In this document: positions 1 through 11,272 of the stretch, piece after piece
Layout of the letters: each line of letters starts with the position of its first letter
Position numbering within the stretch: the stretch's first letter is position 1
Source of the DNA: Cyclospora cayetanensis
Lineage: Eukaryota; Apicomplexa; Conoidasida; Eucoccidiorida; Eimeriidae
Assembly (NCBI RefSeq): GCF_002999335.1
Contig: NW_020312503.1
Span: forward strand, 171,710 to 235,709
Length of the DNA: 64,000 bases
Direction: 5' to 3'
Notes under the pieces: model-generated
Database searches by the model: none
Told to the model about the DNA's origin: nothing
Seen by the model: the letters and a program-made list of their open reading frames with translations, nothing else
Translations under genes and position numbers: made by a program

Positions 1-531
1 CAATCGTTGGTACCCAATAATCTTTGTTTGAAACTTCCTATAGTATCGATTCAAATCATCAAGCAATGGAATCACTCTTGTTTCAACTGAGGAAGCCCAC
101 GAGACACGCCGACCATATGATAAGGAGCGAGTCACCTGGGATTTTCATGTGCTTGATTCGGCTGATTTCTTCGCAATTTGAGGTTGATAGTCATTAATCG
201 TCAGAGATCTACGCTATGATGGGATATGGGAGTGTTCACGCACTAGGTGCAGTCATGTCTCACCCGTCCATTCTGGTTCCTCCCTTCAACGATTTGTTGA
301 ATAGATGGAAAAGGACGGAAGCAAGCAACTTTTCTGCTCCGCCTACTGAGGTGTGCCTGCAAGCACGAGTGTGTTATGACCTGTAGGACACAGAGTGACT
401 AAGACTAGGACCAGCAATACGATGTGAACAAGCAACGCCTGTGGACACCAAGGACGGTGCAACAATGCCCCCAAAAGCGTAGGAACTGACAATTCCGCAA
501 AAGGTTTTTTGGAGAAAAATTAATCACCCCT
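1..531. other. Left-edge sequence without a supported gene
   Basis: I see no long open frame or convincing exon here. It lies 3' of the DUF501 gene, which ends at 532, so part of it is probably that gene's 3' UTR and flank. Confidence 0.5.
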
Positions 532-2646
532 CTATCCAGCCCACTTATAGAGCTGAAATCGCTCCTCAATTAGGTTTCCCAGTGTTGTCGGGCAAATAAG
601 GTGAAATGCGTACTGCATGTGAATGCAGCGCACCCTGCAGAAGTCTAATAAGCCCCCAATGCCCCTTAAACGATGGCATTCCAGCAAGTTGCAGAGTCTA
701 CAGCTGCAAATCACGCATTCTTTGCATTCCCCTCCTGTGCCTCTACTCCCTTGAATGACCTGAGTCTTGATCCCTCCTTCCTCACTGCAAGGTTCTGCCC
801 CTTGAGCTCTGTATTCCTTCCGTCCTTCGCTTCCGTCCTCGTTTCGTGAGCAGTTTGCATCTCTCTGTGTCGCGATAGCTTCCAATTTCCCAAGCCTAGA
901 AAACTTCCCCTCTGGTATTTCGTTTCTGCATCGGGCGCACCTCTTGTTGGCAGAGTAGAAGTGCGAAAGCACCGACTTTGGGAGGAGGAGCCATCTCAAA
1001 GCAATAAAGCGCATGTTGTCTTCAATAACTTTTCGCTGCAACGCGCTGTCCTTCCTAAGAACTCCGCTTTCCGTCTCCTTCACAAAACCTGTAGTTTCCA
1101 CTTCCGAAATCTTTGCGCATAGCACAGGATCTGACAACCAAAACGTAGTAGGGAAGGGCGTCAGTTCGCCAACAGTGTCCAGATTTCGTGCCTCTGTAGG
1201 CGCGGCTTCCTCTGTAGCTTCTTCTTCTTCTCTGCATTCGCGTTTTACGCCACTCAACTCCAGTCCTCTGCATGAAGCCCCTTTCTTGGCGTGCGAACAC
1301 GCTCCAAGAAAGCCTTCCACCCTAAGCAGCGACTGAAGAAGCCGCTGCCTAGGCTTAGGACTATGGGCAGACGAAAGAGCAGCCCGAAAGCTTTTTTTCT
1401 CCAGAAGATCGCCAACCCACAAAGGAGAAACAAGGAGAACCTGCGGAATGCCTCTTGCTCGCAAAGCCGCATGCGTATCCGAAGAGGATGAAGAAAGCTT
1501 CTGCTCCCTACCAGAAGGTGCAGACGCAAGAGAACTCGAGGGAGCACATGAAGAAGAAACCGTCATGGGGTTTGTGTCTTTTCTTCTTCGCGCTACAGAC
1601 AGCAATCCGAATGGAAACCTCCCGATTTGCCGTTCTATATACTTAACTTCTTCATCTGAAGGTAGAGCCAGTGACGCCTTCTCCGCATTCGCTTCCCCTG
1701 CATGGTCCGTGTTCTTGCTCTCATGCACCGCCGCCCCACCTCCAGAAAACTTTGCATCACTTACTGCTGCATGCAGCTTGTCCGTGTCTCTCGTCTCTAG
1801 CGCTGTTCTCAGAGAGAGTTCTCGACAGAGAGAATAATTTCTCTGAGGAACAGGGCCGATGCCCAATGTTTTCGACAATAAATGCGCAAGCATATGATAA
1901 AAAGATTCTCCTTCTTTGCCTTGGATGAATCTGTCACGCCTTCGCCGCAGCGTCTCTTCCTCTGAGTTGTCTAGAACAGGGTCGTTTCCTAGCAGCGGTC
2001 CGCCCGAGGACTGTGCTCCTTCCCCTGCTGCATGTTTTCCTGTCAGATACTCAAGAGCCAAAGGCATAAGCGTGCAGCAGCCCCATGAATTAGCATCCCC
2101 GCTAAAGCTGCCATTACATATTTCCCCCGACGTTGCTTCGTCAGCTTTTTCATCTGCTGCCGAGACTTGTCCCTCGAGCAGAAGATGTGTGCACAGGGCA
2201 TCGAGTTTATTCAACACTGGAAACAGCAACTTTCGCTGTTGTTCCTCCATTTCTTCTGTTTTCTGTAGACTCTCCTTTTTGCCAGTATTCTTCTTGTCCG
2301 AGACTTCGACGAAGAAAGGAGCTTGCTGCAGCCTTCTCCATAGAGGAGAATCAAGAGGACGGGGATAGGCATCCAGTGTGGCGGAGTAGGAAGGAGCGAG
2401 AAACGAAGATGCAGTCGAAGTCGGAGACACAGCGGGGAAAGAAGAGGAATGGAAACGCAACGACTTCTGTAAAGTGTCGTGTTCACGCCTTCCCACACGA
2501 GGTGAAGAACTGATGAAGAAGAAGCACTTTTCTCCTCTGAACTGCTCTGGTGCGATACGAAACGGCAACAAAAACGCAATTACAAAACCAAAGGCTGACA
2601 GGATCGGATGCCTCAGAAATGGCATATCTTGCAGGAATAATGGCAT
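532..2646 (-). CDS. DUF501-family protein with signal/transit-like leader
   Basis: A single open frame of 704 residues runs from the first ATG (2646). The frame is open further upstream but without an ATG. The N-terminus is a hydrophobic segment (about residues 10-30, ending AFLLPF) followed by a Ser- and Arg-rich stretch. That layout resembles an apicomplexan signal peptide plus apicoplast transit peptide. The C-terminal half carries the split signature of DUF501 (Pfam PF04417), a family I know from bacteria: YIERQIGRFPFGLLSVARR (from about 336), GIPQVLLVSP, FPTTFWLSDPVL (about 498) and a closing GIGG...RCIHMQYAFHL...LGNLIEE block (about 660-690). Low-complexity insertions separate the blocks. 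The family's function is unknown. Apicoplast location is inference. Confidence in the family is high; the start and the absence of introns are less certain. Confidence 0.75.
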   Translation of the reverse strand: MPLFLQDMPFLRHPILSAFGFVIAFLLPFRIAPEQFRGEKCFFFISSSPRVGRREHDTLQKSLRFHSSSFPAVSPTSTASSFLAPSYSATLDAYPRPLDSPLWRRLQQAPFFVEVSDKKNTGKKESLQKTEEMEEQQRKLLFPVLNKLDALCTHLLLEGQVSAADEKADEATSGEICNGSFSGDANSWGCCTLMPLALEYLTGKHAAGEGAQSSGGPLLGNDPVLDNSEEETLRRRRDRFIQGKEGESFYHMLAHLLSKTLGIGPVPQRNYSLCRELSLRTALETRDTDKLHAAVSDAKFSGGGAAVHESKNTDHAGEANAEKASLALPSDEEVKYIERQIGRFPFGLLSVARRRKDTNPMTVSSSCAPSSSLASAPSGREQKLSSSSSDTHAALRARGIPQVLLVSPLWVGDLLEKKSFRAALSSAHSPKPRQRLLQSLLRVEGFLGACSHAKKGASCRGLELSGVKRECREEEEATEEAAPTEARNLDTVGELTPFPTTFWLSDPVLCAKISEVETTGFVKETESGVLRKDSALQRKVIEDNMRFIALRWLLLPKSVLSHFYSANKRCARCRNEIPEGKFSRLGKLEAIATQRDANCSRNEDGSEGRKEYRAQGAEPCSEEGGIKTQVIQGSRGTGGECKECVICSCRLCNLLECHRLRGIGGLLDFCRVRCIHMQYAFHLICPTTLGNLIEERFQLYKWAG

Positions 2647-3284
2647 GCAGAATACGAAATGAGGGGAAATTAAGACAGACAGAACCAAGGAAAACAAAGA
2701 AGAACGGCGCCAAGTACGGAGGCCACGCGGAAGGATTCGTAGCGTTGCTATATCCTTCTCCGCCTCCCACCTGGAATTGTAAGTAAAGGAGAAAGCAAGT
2801 ACAAGTACATATATATGAGTCAAATTACATATCAATGGTAGTATGAATGCAGCAGACAAAAACTGTGTGCCCTCGAAAGAGCCCTACGGAGCCACCGCAT
2901 GCGTGCATGCCACGATTCTGGGGCCTACTGCAGTTTCAGGGGGAACATCGCATGAAACTAATTATTCAAGGCACCCGAACGAAAGATATAGAAAGCAGCA
3001 CACAAGCTGATCCATGGTAGATTGTTTCTGGGGCATACATTACGCATAGCTCTATCGGTTACCCATTTCGCGCCTCTCGATTTACCTTGCTTTTAGTTTT
3101 CTGATGTAACGATTGGAGTAATTAGCTGCATAACCTCTCTTCCTGCTTCCTGCGACTTTGCATTATGCCGTAGCAAGCCCATTTGCATAGTTTTCATTCA
3201 CGCCTGTTTTCCGCCTTATCTGGGGTTCCCTCACTGGGCGGGCTGTACAAGACCGTCCCATAACTCCTTTTTTCTTTTCTGAAA
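2647..3284. other. Divergent intergenic region
   Basis: This lies between the DUF501 gene (minus) and the S1/CCHC gene (plus), so it should hold both promoters. The first ~210 bases are an ATG-less upward extension of the DUF501 frame. I see no defined regulatory motif. Confidence 0.5.
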
Positions 3285-6097
3285 ATGCTGGGAGACAGCC
3301 TAGAGGGCGATGCGTTCGACCCCAGGTATGACCGTTCTCCTTCCCCTCAAAAACAAAAGAAAATCACGTCCGGCGTTGGCACAATCATCAAGGGAGTGGT
3401 GAAGAACATTCGACCGTTCGGAGCTTTCATTCAGGTAATTTGATAGCCGCACCTGTCATTATCGAAATCTCAGGCTCAGCTCTGGACGTGGCCCCTTGAA
3501 TCAATTGAATAAATGATGCCTTGTGTGTTTGCTGGTTTATACACCTCTTCGCCACACGCAGCAGAGGAGACGCTTCTGCCCACTTAATTCGCCTTCTGTT
3601 TCCCTTTGTGTATGCTAAACGCTTTTCTGCGATTTTTAAAAGACTTCAGACTATGCCAGAGAATGCCTTCTGCACATCTCCAATATCAACAAGCACCGCG
3701 TGGAGAATGTGGAGGATCACCTCAAGATGGGACAGGAAGTCTGGGTAAAGGTACCTAAATTTTCCGTTACCGCACGTGGTGACTTCTCCTGTCTACGCAT
3801 TTCGCTATCTCTTCCATTTTCCACCCGAATGAAATTAGTTGGCACATTGTTCAGAGCACTTTTCTGAAGGCTCAAAAGGCAAGCGGCAACTGGCCCGTTT
3901 GATTGCACGTGGCGGCTTGAACCGACCTGTTCGTTCATCAAGATTCCTTCTTTCGCTGCCTGCTCTCACTTTTAGGTGATCAGGGAGGAACCCGATGGTC
4001 GGGTCGCTGTCTCGATGAAGGAAGTCAACCAGGACGACGGATCAGAAATCGCCAACGCGTTTTCTTCGTTCAATCAGCACAGAGGGACAGGAGGCGGCGT
4101 TAGGATCCCTGAACTTCATTCGATCCATCATGGGACGGTCAAGAAGATACAGCCATTTGGAGCATTTGTGGCAGTACGCTTCTCGATTAATAATTACTTC
4201 AGAATTTAGAGTGCCGCCTTCAAAAATCGGCCATGGCTTGTTGTACTGTAGTGTTGTTTGGAATCGCCTTTGTCTACGACGGGGAATGCTCCTGCAGTTC
4301 TCCAGCTCCGGAGGTTGAGGGAGCTACTCCAGGAGTCGTAGTGCTAGCGCTTTTTCGTGTTTGGGCTCTATTTATCTCCTGTCGGCGGTCTCAAGAGGTT
4401 TTTGCTGCGTAGAATACTGATTTGTCCTCTCGTGGCTATTGGATCGGCGCCAGTTTCCCTCTAGCTCTCTTTATGCATATAAGCCTCTTTCCATGTGTGC
4501 TCATCTGCCTTCGAATACAATGCCTTTTCTCTCGTTGGCCTTCCTCTGCAGCTGCACTGCTCTATTTTCGCATCTTCTGCCTGTCCTCTACGTCCTTCTA
4601 TGAATACGTATCAGCACGTTCAGATGAGTATTATGCACGAGGCTATGCGTGACGAGGGTGTTTCTGCGGTTGGCTCGTTGTGCTGCTTCTGTTGGTTCGA
4701 TCAGCTGGATGGCTTTGACAGAGATGGGCTGCTACATATTTCAGCCATATCCAAGAACATGATCGATAAGGTGGAAGACGTACTCTCTGTGGGGGATAAA
4801 GTCTGGGTCAAGGTACATTGCACATACTCTCTAGGGCGCGCTCTCACTGCAAGGAATCAGAACCGCTCGTGTTCTCTTGCAACACGAATGTTGTCGACTC
4901 CTGAGGATCTTCCACTCTCATACTTGCTCCTTTCTTGTGTCGTGCGCTTCACTCTGTCCTTCTTTACCAGCATTCATGTTTCGGCCCTTTGCGTCGCCCA
5001 TAATCCTCCTCTCTATCCTTCTTCCTTTGTTTCGGGGGCAGGTTACCAAAGTAGATGAAGGAGGCCGATATTCCTTGGATATGAGGGACATTAGCCAAAG
5101 CGATGGAACTGACAAGGATCCGAACAATCTGCAGAAAACGAAAACGCACAGGCCAACATCGCTAAGGCAAGAAGCTATCGTTCTACAGGCCGTCGTCAAC
5201 GCAACGTGCGCCAGATGTGGCGGGTAAATTCGAAGCACGAAACGGTGGCATTAGCGGCTCCAAAGTTTCTATCCCCGCACCAGAAACCCAAAGCTCAGAG
5301 GCAGTTCTCAAAGTTGCACCGTGGTAGCTGGCTTCTGGTGCCTGCAGGAAGGGCCACATGACACATGAATGTTTCAACAAAGCGGGTAAGCTATGGGAAC
5401 GGGAGTAGCCAAAAAAATGTAGCTAGTCTGAGGACTTAGAAAACAGAGGAATGGGTTCTTTGCCTCATGTTGGCTTGCCTGTCATCTCAAACGCGGCTTT
5501 GGCCTCCCTCCGAAAGGGGAGAGGGCAGGGGACACGTGTCGCTGTGCCCCTCTTCTGTGTATGGCGGTTTGCATAATTTGATGCAGAAGTGCCTGCGTGC
5601 ACCCTTACACTAATCTAACGCGCACCTGCTTCTGCATACAAGATAGCAGAGGCTAGAATACAAGGTAACGGGCATTGTTATACTTTTTTGTCATGTTATG
5701 CGAGCTGTTGCTTGTTATGTCTTCAGGAAAGAAATACGAAATGATCGAAGAGGAAGAGGGTAGCGCCATGGCCGCTCTGTGTGCTTCCTCGTCCTCCTCC
5801 TCCACGTCTGCATCCTCATTTCCGTTCCCATCATTTTCTTCGTTTCCCTCATCTCTCCCTGTAGCTGCTACTGGCGCTAATATGATTCCTCTGAAGCAGC
5901 CAATGCCGCCTCTAAACCCTCTGGACCCTTTGAATCCCCGTCGACACCTTCACAAAGGGCGTGAGACGGAGAAGGTAAGAGATAGTAAGAAGAAGAGGAA
6001 GAGGGACCATTCAGACAGCAGCTCAGACGAATCGAGGAAGAAGAAGAAGAGCAGTCACAAACACAAGAAGAAGCACAAAAAACACTCCAAGTCCTGA
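3285..6097 (+). CDS. Two S1 domains plus CCHC zinc knuckle protein, ZCCHC17-like
   Basis: Seven exons: 3285-3434, 3643-3750, 3976-4173, 4705-4812, 5042-5223, 5348-5385, 5727-6097, giving 384 residues. Two S1 RNA-binding folds are visible. The first runs from about residue 30 (GTIIKGVVKNIRPFGAFIQ, then ECLLHISNI and GQEVWVK). The second runs from about 138 (HGTVKKIQPFGAFVA, then GLLHISAIS and GDKVWVK). A CCHC knuckle follows with C244, C247, H252 and C257 (CARCGGKGHMTHEC); it is created only by joining exons 5 and 6, which supports the splice model. The C-terminus is Ser-rich and then Lys-rich, ending in a KKHKKHSKS-type basic tail. S1 + CCHC + Lys tail is the layout of ZCCHC17/pNO40, a nucleolar ribosome-associated protein with one S1. 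The duplicated S1 is unusual. An RNA-binding, ribosome or splicing role is inferred. Confidence 0.85.
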
Positions 6098-6947
6098 GAT
6101 CTTGAGGCTTTAGAGTGGCTATATACCCACGTGGGTTCTATTACATATCGTCCTATTCACTACTCCGTCCTCTTAAGTGCACACTTCTAAGCACTTCCGC
6201 GTCTCTGAATTTTTAGTAGCCTGTTGTTCCCTCCCTTTTCCATCGCTCTACTTCGGCGTTTCCGTCTCTTTCCAGTCGTCGCAATGAATTAGGGGGAGGG
6301 CGGAGGCAGTTTTTTACTCTAGTAAAACGCTTTAAAATGTTTCAGTGAGTTGGCAAGGAGGGGTGGCTGCAGATGTTTTGCTTTTAATTCGTTTTCTTCC
6401 GATGAAGAGAAGCGGGAGGCTTTGCCGCTTCCAAGGGTTTCCTCCGTCCGTGCTGCTGGTGCAGCTGATGCTCCAGGCTGAGGGGATTCCTTCTATTTTC
6501 CGGTGCAATACACTCCTGTATTTGGCGTGTTGTCTCGTTTCTATCTAAGGGTATTGAGGAAATAGCAGACACCTGCTGCAAGGCAGACAGACGAAATCGG
6601 AGCGTGTTTATTGCTAGCACAGGAACAGCAGCAGCAACACCTTGTTCGTTCTCGGACTAAAATGCACACATGTGGGAGTATTAAGGGGCTTAGATTTCTT
6701 ATTAGAGGAAGCAAGCAGCATTACTTGTTCTTCGTCTACTTGTCCTCTTTACTCTCTTTGCTCTTGGAGACTGCCGAGATGGCTACGTAGCTATGCCGAA
6801 AAGAGCACAGAACAGGCGAACCGTCTGCCTCCTTCATTTTGCCTTTCCAGTTCAAGCTCAAGTTTCTGCTTCATGGCTACCTATTTCCTGAACGGGAATG
6901 CGCCTGTTGCACCCGATCTGAAACCATATCATGAATAGTGTAGCTAA
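6098..6947. other. Intergenic region with an exon-like minus-strand segment
   Basis: Most of this is 3' flank of two convergent genes. On the minus strand, 6384-6571 is open after a good acceptor (pyrimidine tract, then CCTTGCAG at about 6572) and reads QVSAISSIPLDRNETTRQ and onward to a stop. A short frame reading MKQKLELELERQNEGG begins near 6875. I could not join these into a gene with consistent phases. Confidence 0.3.
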
Positions 6948-7709
6948 TTACTGTCGCTTCTTCAGCGCTCCATTCAACTCCTCAAGCTGGAGGGAGCGAG
7001 CCTGGAGGGCTGTGTGGTTTCCTTCCTTTAACGCGAGGTGAACGCAAATAGGGACTAAAGCGATGAAAGACGAGCAGAGGGGCTTTCCTTTGCTTTCAAC
7101 ATTACCAGCTCTCTGACTGTTTTACCCCTTGTTTTCCTATGTGCTCCACAACCGCTGCAGCAGACTCGGTCCTTTTCCGATTTCTGGAATCCGATTCTTC
7201 TGCTTCTGGCTTACGGAATAGAAGCATGAGAACAAATTCGCTCTTTTAGGGTATAGAGAAGCTGTACCAACACCACGGAGAGAGACAAGGCGCATGCATA
7301 CGGAAAGGGGAAAACGCGAAGGGCCACGCAGACATTTACGCGCAAGTAGGTACAGCGAGTGCACATTTCGGAAACTACCTTGAATTAGTGCAGCCTGGCT
7401 GTTAGCTGTTTTAATCTTGATTTCTTTTAATTCTCTTTCCGCTGCTGACAAAAAAGAAAAGATGTCTTCAATAGATAAATATTTTCCGTTTTCAACTGAT
7501 TTCCCCTGAACTTACTTTTCCCCCTGTGTCTGCTTCTTAAGAACGAACAAACACCTTTGAAGAAGTATAGGTTCTATTTAAGCTCCCAGTAGACTGTATA
7601 GACATTGCAAAACCGGACAGTTTTTTTCGCACCACTACTTACCCGCCTCTAGTTTCCGGAACTTGTCAAGTTCGCCCCTTGTATTTTTTCGTGCCGCAAT
7701 GCCAAACAT
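6948..7709 (-). CDS. Small three-exon coiled-coil protein, 79 aa
   Basis: Three short exons (7643-7709, 7379-7444, 6948-7054) join with both introns in phase 1 to give 79 residues. The product starts MFGIAARKNTRGELDKFRKL. Exon 2 reads AERELKEIKIKTANSQAALI, and the protein ends LEELNGALKKRQ. Exon 2 has a strong acceptor (TTTTCTTTTTTGTCAG), and the donors are GTAAGT and GTAGTT. The product is helical and charged with heptad-like spacing, so it is probably a small coiled-coil subunit of a complex. I do not recognise the family. It lies downstream of the PDI gene on the same strand. The consistent phases, good sites and ATG support it, but its small size leaves some doubt. Confidence 0.6.
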
Positions 7710-8551
7710 GCTCCGCGTCTTTCGTTCAATTTAATTTCCAGTAACGCCCCAGTGTGGAAGGTGAAAGTGACCAAAATTTTCCATCTGTAGGCAGTGCATA
7801 TATTGATTGAACGGGCAACCTTGACCACACCCTCACCGGGTGTGCTGCTGCATCTGCTTAGAATACACCTGAAACCAACTCGTAGGTCGAAGCCACTGAT
7901 CCCTTGGCCACTGTTGCCTCCCCGACTGTTGTACCGGCGACTCTACTGAACAAAAGCGCCACCAGTCTACTGTTGACTTGATTGTGCATCCACAGGTTTG
8001 TAGAGGTGCGCTAACATTCTTCGGCCCGCTTCCCTGCTATACAGGGTGCGCTCCCGTAATCCCCCCGTAAAATATACTCAAAAAGGCTCACCGTATCTAC
8101 CATGCAAAACAATACTCCCACGCACAACCTGTAGATCTGCCCCTGCTACATACCAACGGTCCATCGTAGTGCAGCAAACCCTGTAGCGACTGCCTAAACG
8201 CCCGACCGCTATCCGACTGGCGTGGAAGAAGGCAAAAACCAATTAAGAGATGGCGTTCAAAAGATATTTTGCGTTGTTCGCACTAATGGCGACCCCCGGA
8301 GGCGGCCTTCGTCGTAGAATCACAACGTTGAAGGCCTATCGGAAGAAACGCCGACTGTGGTACACATATGTGTATCGGCAGACATATATATATAGCCACA
8401 GTCGCACAGCTCCACTGGAGCCAAAAGCGTAGTGAATTCTTGCAATGCACCACGCAGCGTAAAAGTGCAAGGGTCGTCACGAGATGTACGCGCTATGAAG
8501 TCCAAAACATTTTGTCCATAAACGCGGCAAATAAACAACGGCTGTAGCCAT
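7710..8551. other. Intergenic region 5' of the small coiled-coil gene
   Basis: This lies between the small coiled-coil gene and the 3' end of the PDI gene, both on the minus strand. It should contain the PDI 3' UTR and the next promoter. No exon or repeat was recognised. Confidence 0.5.
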
Positions 8552-10671
8552 CTAAAGCTCTTCTCCCTTGTCTGCCTTCTTCGCAATAGGCTTGGAGGCG
8601 TTCTTCTCCAGGAATTCCATGAGGCCGTCGACTGTGCGAGATCCCTCGTACTTCATTGGGGTCTTCTCACCAGCCTTCACGAAGTAAATTGTGGGGAAAC
8701 TCTTCCAGTCGAAGGCGTCCAGAGGCGCCTCATTCGTGATGCCGTCCATCTTTGCGACGACAACATTCTCGTTATCCTTGATCTTCTCCGCGAATTCCTT
8801 GTAGATGGGCTCAAAGCTCTTGCAGTAGCCGCACCACGGTGCATACACCTCAAGGAAAACATCCTTTTCTTCCGAAAGGACCATTTGCTCGAAAGTCTTC
8901 CCCACAACCACCTTGACGGCCTCGTCGTTCGTCTCGGGGATCGGGTCGGACTTAAGAGAGCGCTCAACCTTCCCGTCAGTCACATCTTTCAAGAACTGCG
9001 CTACTTTCGCTGAATCCTTCATGGTGGTAGATGGCTCTTCGAGGATAAAGCGACCCTTCTTCGTCTGTGCAACGAGGCTGGGGAACTCAGTCACGCCAAG
9101 TGCGCCTTCGGCATGGCCCTTGAACGTATCGGTGTCGAGCCACACGAAGTAGTAGACGTTTCGGCTCTCCTTCGCGGCTTCCCGAATAGACGCTTTGTGT
9201 GCATCGAAGTCTTTCTCCGTTCCGCAAAACCATACAAGAGACGCATCCCTCTGAACATACTTGCGGAAATTCTCGCCGTTGATAGGGCCGAAGAGAGGGA
9301 AAGACTCGGATTCCACGAAAGCTTTGAACTCGTCACTTGTTTTGCCCTCGAACGGGTAAGCCCCCTCCTCGTATCTAACCGCCGAAATCTTGTCTTCGCC
9401 AGTGTACTTTGCGTAGAACTTGCCAAGCTGACGAGACTCGTTGGCGACGGTCTCGAAGATCTTTGCAGCGTCAGACTGCTTCGAGCTGAATTCGCCATAG
9501 AATGCTACTGGAGAATCTTTAGTAACCTCGTCCTTCACGTCACCCTCGATCTCTGTCACTGCAGGGCCAGTCATCATCTCAATCCACTGCACGATCGCAT
9601 CGGCCTGAACACGCCAGCGCACGCGCAAGATCAGAAAATTCAGCACATCAGAAACTGCGAAGGCATGAAGGGAGCACAACCAGAAGAAATCGCACACTCA
9701 TGCAGGCTTCCGATCCTAATTAAAAATCGCCTACCCATACGTCATAAGCACGCACCAGAACCAGGCGAACGGCCATGAAGAGAGTTCATGAAAGGGCGCA
9801 GCGACTAAGGGTGACCACTACCCACGTTACACCGTGCTTTCAGCGCCACCTCCAATAGGAAGGCATATACACAAAAGATGCACGCAGCAAACCTATACCT
9901 CACTCTGCAGATGTTTCTACACGGCTTGACAGGAGATCTGTGCCATGCGCTCCCCCCACCCCGTCCCTTTCCAACACAAACGAGCTGCACAGCATATCCA
10001 GGAACGGCGGCGCATTTTTCAATTGCATACGCAGAAATTACTTACGGATCGGCCACCCGTGTACTGCTCAGGCTTCTTATTTCTGAACAGGGTGAGAGTG
10101 GGGAATTCGTTTATTTCGTTCTTGTCTGCCAAGTCGGTCTCCGCTGTCGCATCAACTTTACCCAAAACGACCTTGCTGCCTTTCTCCTTCAAGATCTTTG
10201 CAGCAGATGCGTATTCTGGAGCCATGCGCTTGCAGTGACCGCACCTGAGAACAACATGCGGAACCGCAGACACGCGAGATGGCCTGACCCCCTACACCAA
10301 CGAACAGGGGTGATCCTGCGGCCTCTGCCCGCGTCTCGGCCTTATCCGACAGAGCAAAAGAATTACAAAGCATTATTCGCGTAGAAACCTGTATTCAAAA
10401 CCAGAAATGAGCAGATTGACACCCGTAGCATCCGTCGGTGTGCAGGAGGCACAGTGGACAATGCTGCAGCGGATGCTCACCATGGGGCGTAGAACTTAAC
10501 CAGAACGACTTCATTATTGCTCAAAGTTTCATCAAAGTTTGCTTTTGTCATAACAAGAACGTCAGATTCCCCTTCAACTGCTTCAGCAGCAGCCGGAGCT
10601 TCGGTTGCGCCGGTAGAAAGACATGAGAGAACGGCGACGAGCGCCAGAGCCAGGAACAAATGACGCTTCAT
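8552..10671 (-). CDS. PDI: Protein disulfide isomerase, two thioredoxin active sites
   Basis: Three exons: 10481-10671, 10046-10244, 8552-9604, giving 480 residues, close to the usual PDI length. A signal peptide covers about residues 1-21 (hydrophobic LFLALALVAVLSCL). The a domain has FYAPWCGHC with C65 and C68; the first intron splits the Trp codon just before the active site. The b and b' domains follow, with FPTLTLF and FPSLVAQ marking thioredoxin folds. The a' domain has VYAPWCGYC with C388 and C391, then FPTIYF. The C-terminus is KGEEL rather than KDEL or HDEL, presumably a variant ER-retention signal. It would form and rearrange disulfides of secreted proteins in the ER lumen. Identification is secure; retention by the variant tail is inference. 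Confidence 0.95.
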
Positions 10672-11272
10672 TTTCAAGTGGCAAGAAAATACACACAAAC
10701 AACAGACAGAAAAGAAACAATGAAGAAAACAAACACCAGAAAGTGTTTATGATGCAGTAGTGAGCTTCTGTCTCACGTGCTCTGAGACAAACTGCGGCGG
10801 CATAACCTGGGGGGGGGTGTAGCGGCAGCAGCCGCCGTAAAAGCAGCAGCATCAACAACGTAAGCCTGCCTGCCATAGGGAGACGGCGGTTTGTGGAGTC
10901 TCTTGCTTAAAGGAAGTAATTAATACAATTTATTAGGCGGCCTCACCCTTAAGACCTGCCAAGACACCTCAATTAGTGCCATTCGCAGTCTTCTGTTTGC
11001 GTATCACATCCTCCCCGTATATACGTGCCGACGAACCCTCTTTCTTGTGGACTAAGCCTACATAAAAACCATCCTTGTGTTTACCATCCCCCCATCCATA
11101 CGCTTCTCAAGCGTGTGCGCTATGCGGCCTTCCTTCCCTCCGCTCCTGCGCTGCGCGGTGTGTTGCTTCCCGCCGAAGTAGTGCGTGTGTGTGCAACAGG
11201 AGGCCCCCCAGCATTAGGGGAGGGAGCCCCCGTAGTACGGAGGGGTTCCAGGGGGGCTCCCTGGCCGTCCCT
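10672..11272. other. Divergent promoter region between PDI and the Gln-repeat gene
   Basis: The two flanking genes diverge, so both promoters should lie here. A run of nine G occurs near 10810. The frame of the plus-strand gene is open from 11075 but without an ATG before 11273. No specific element was recognised. Confidence 0.5.
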
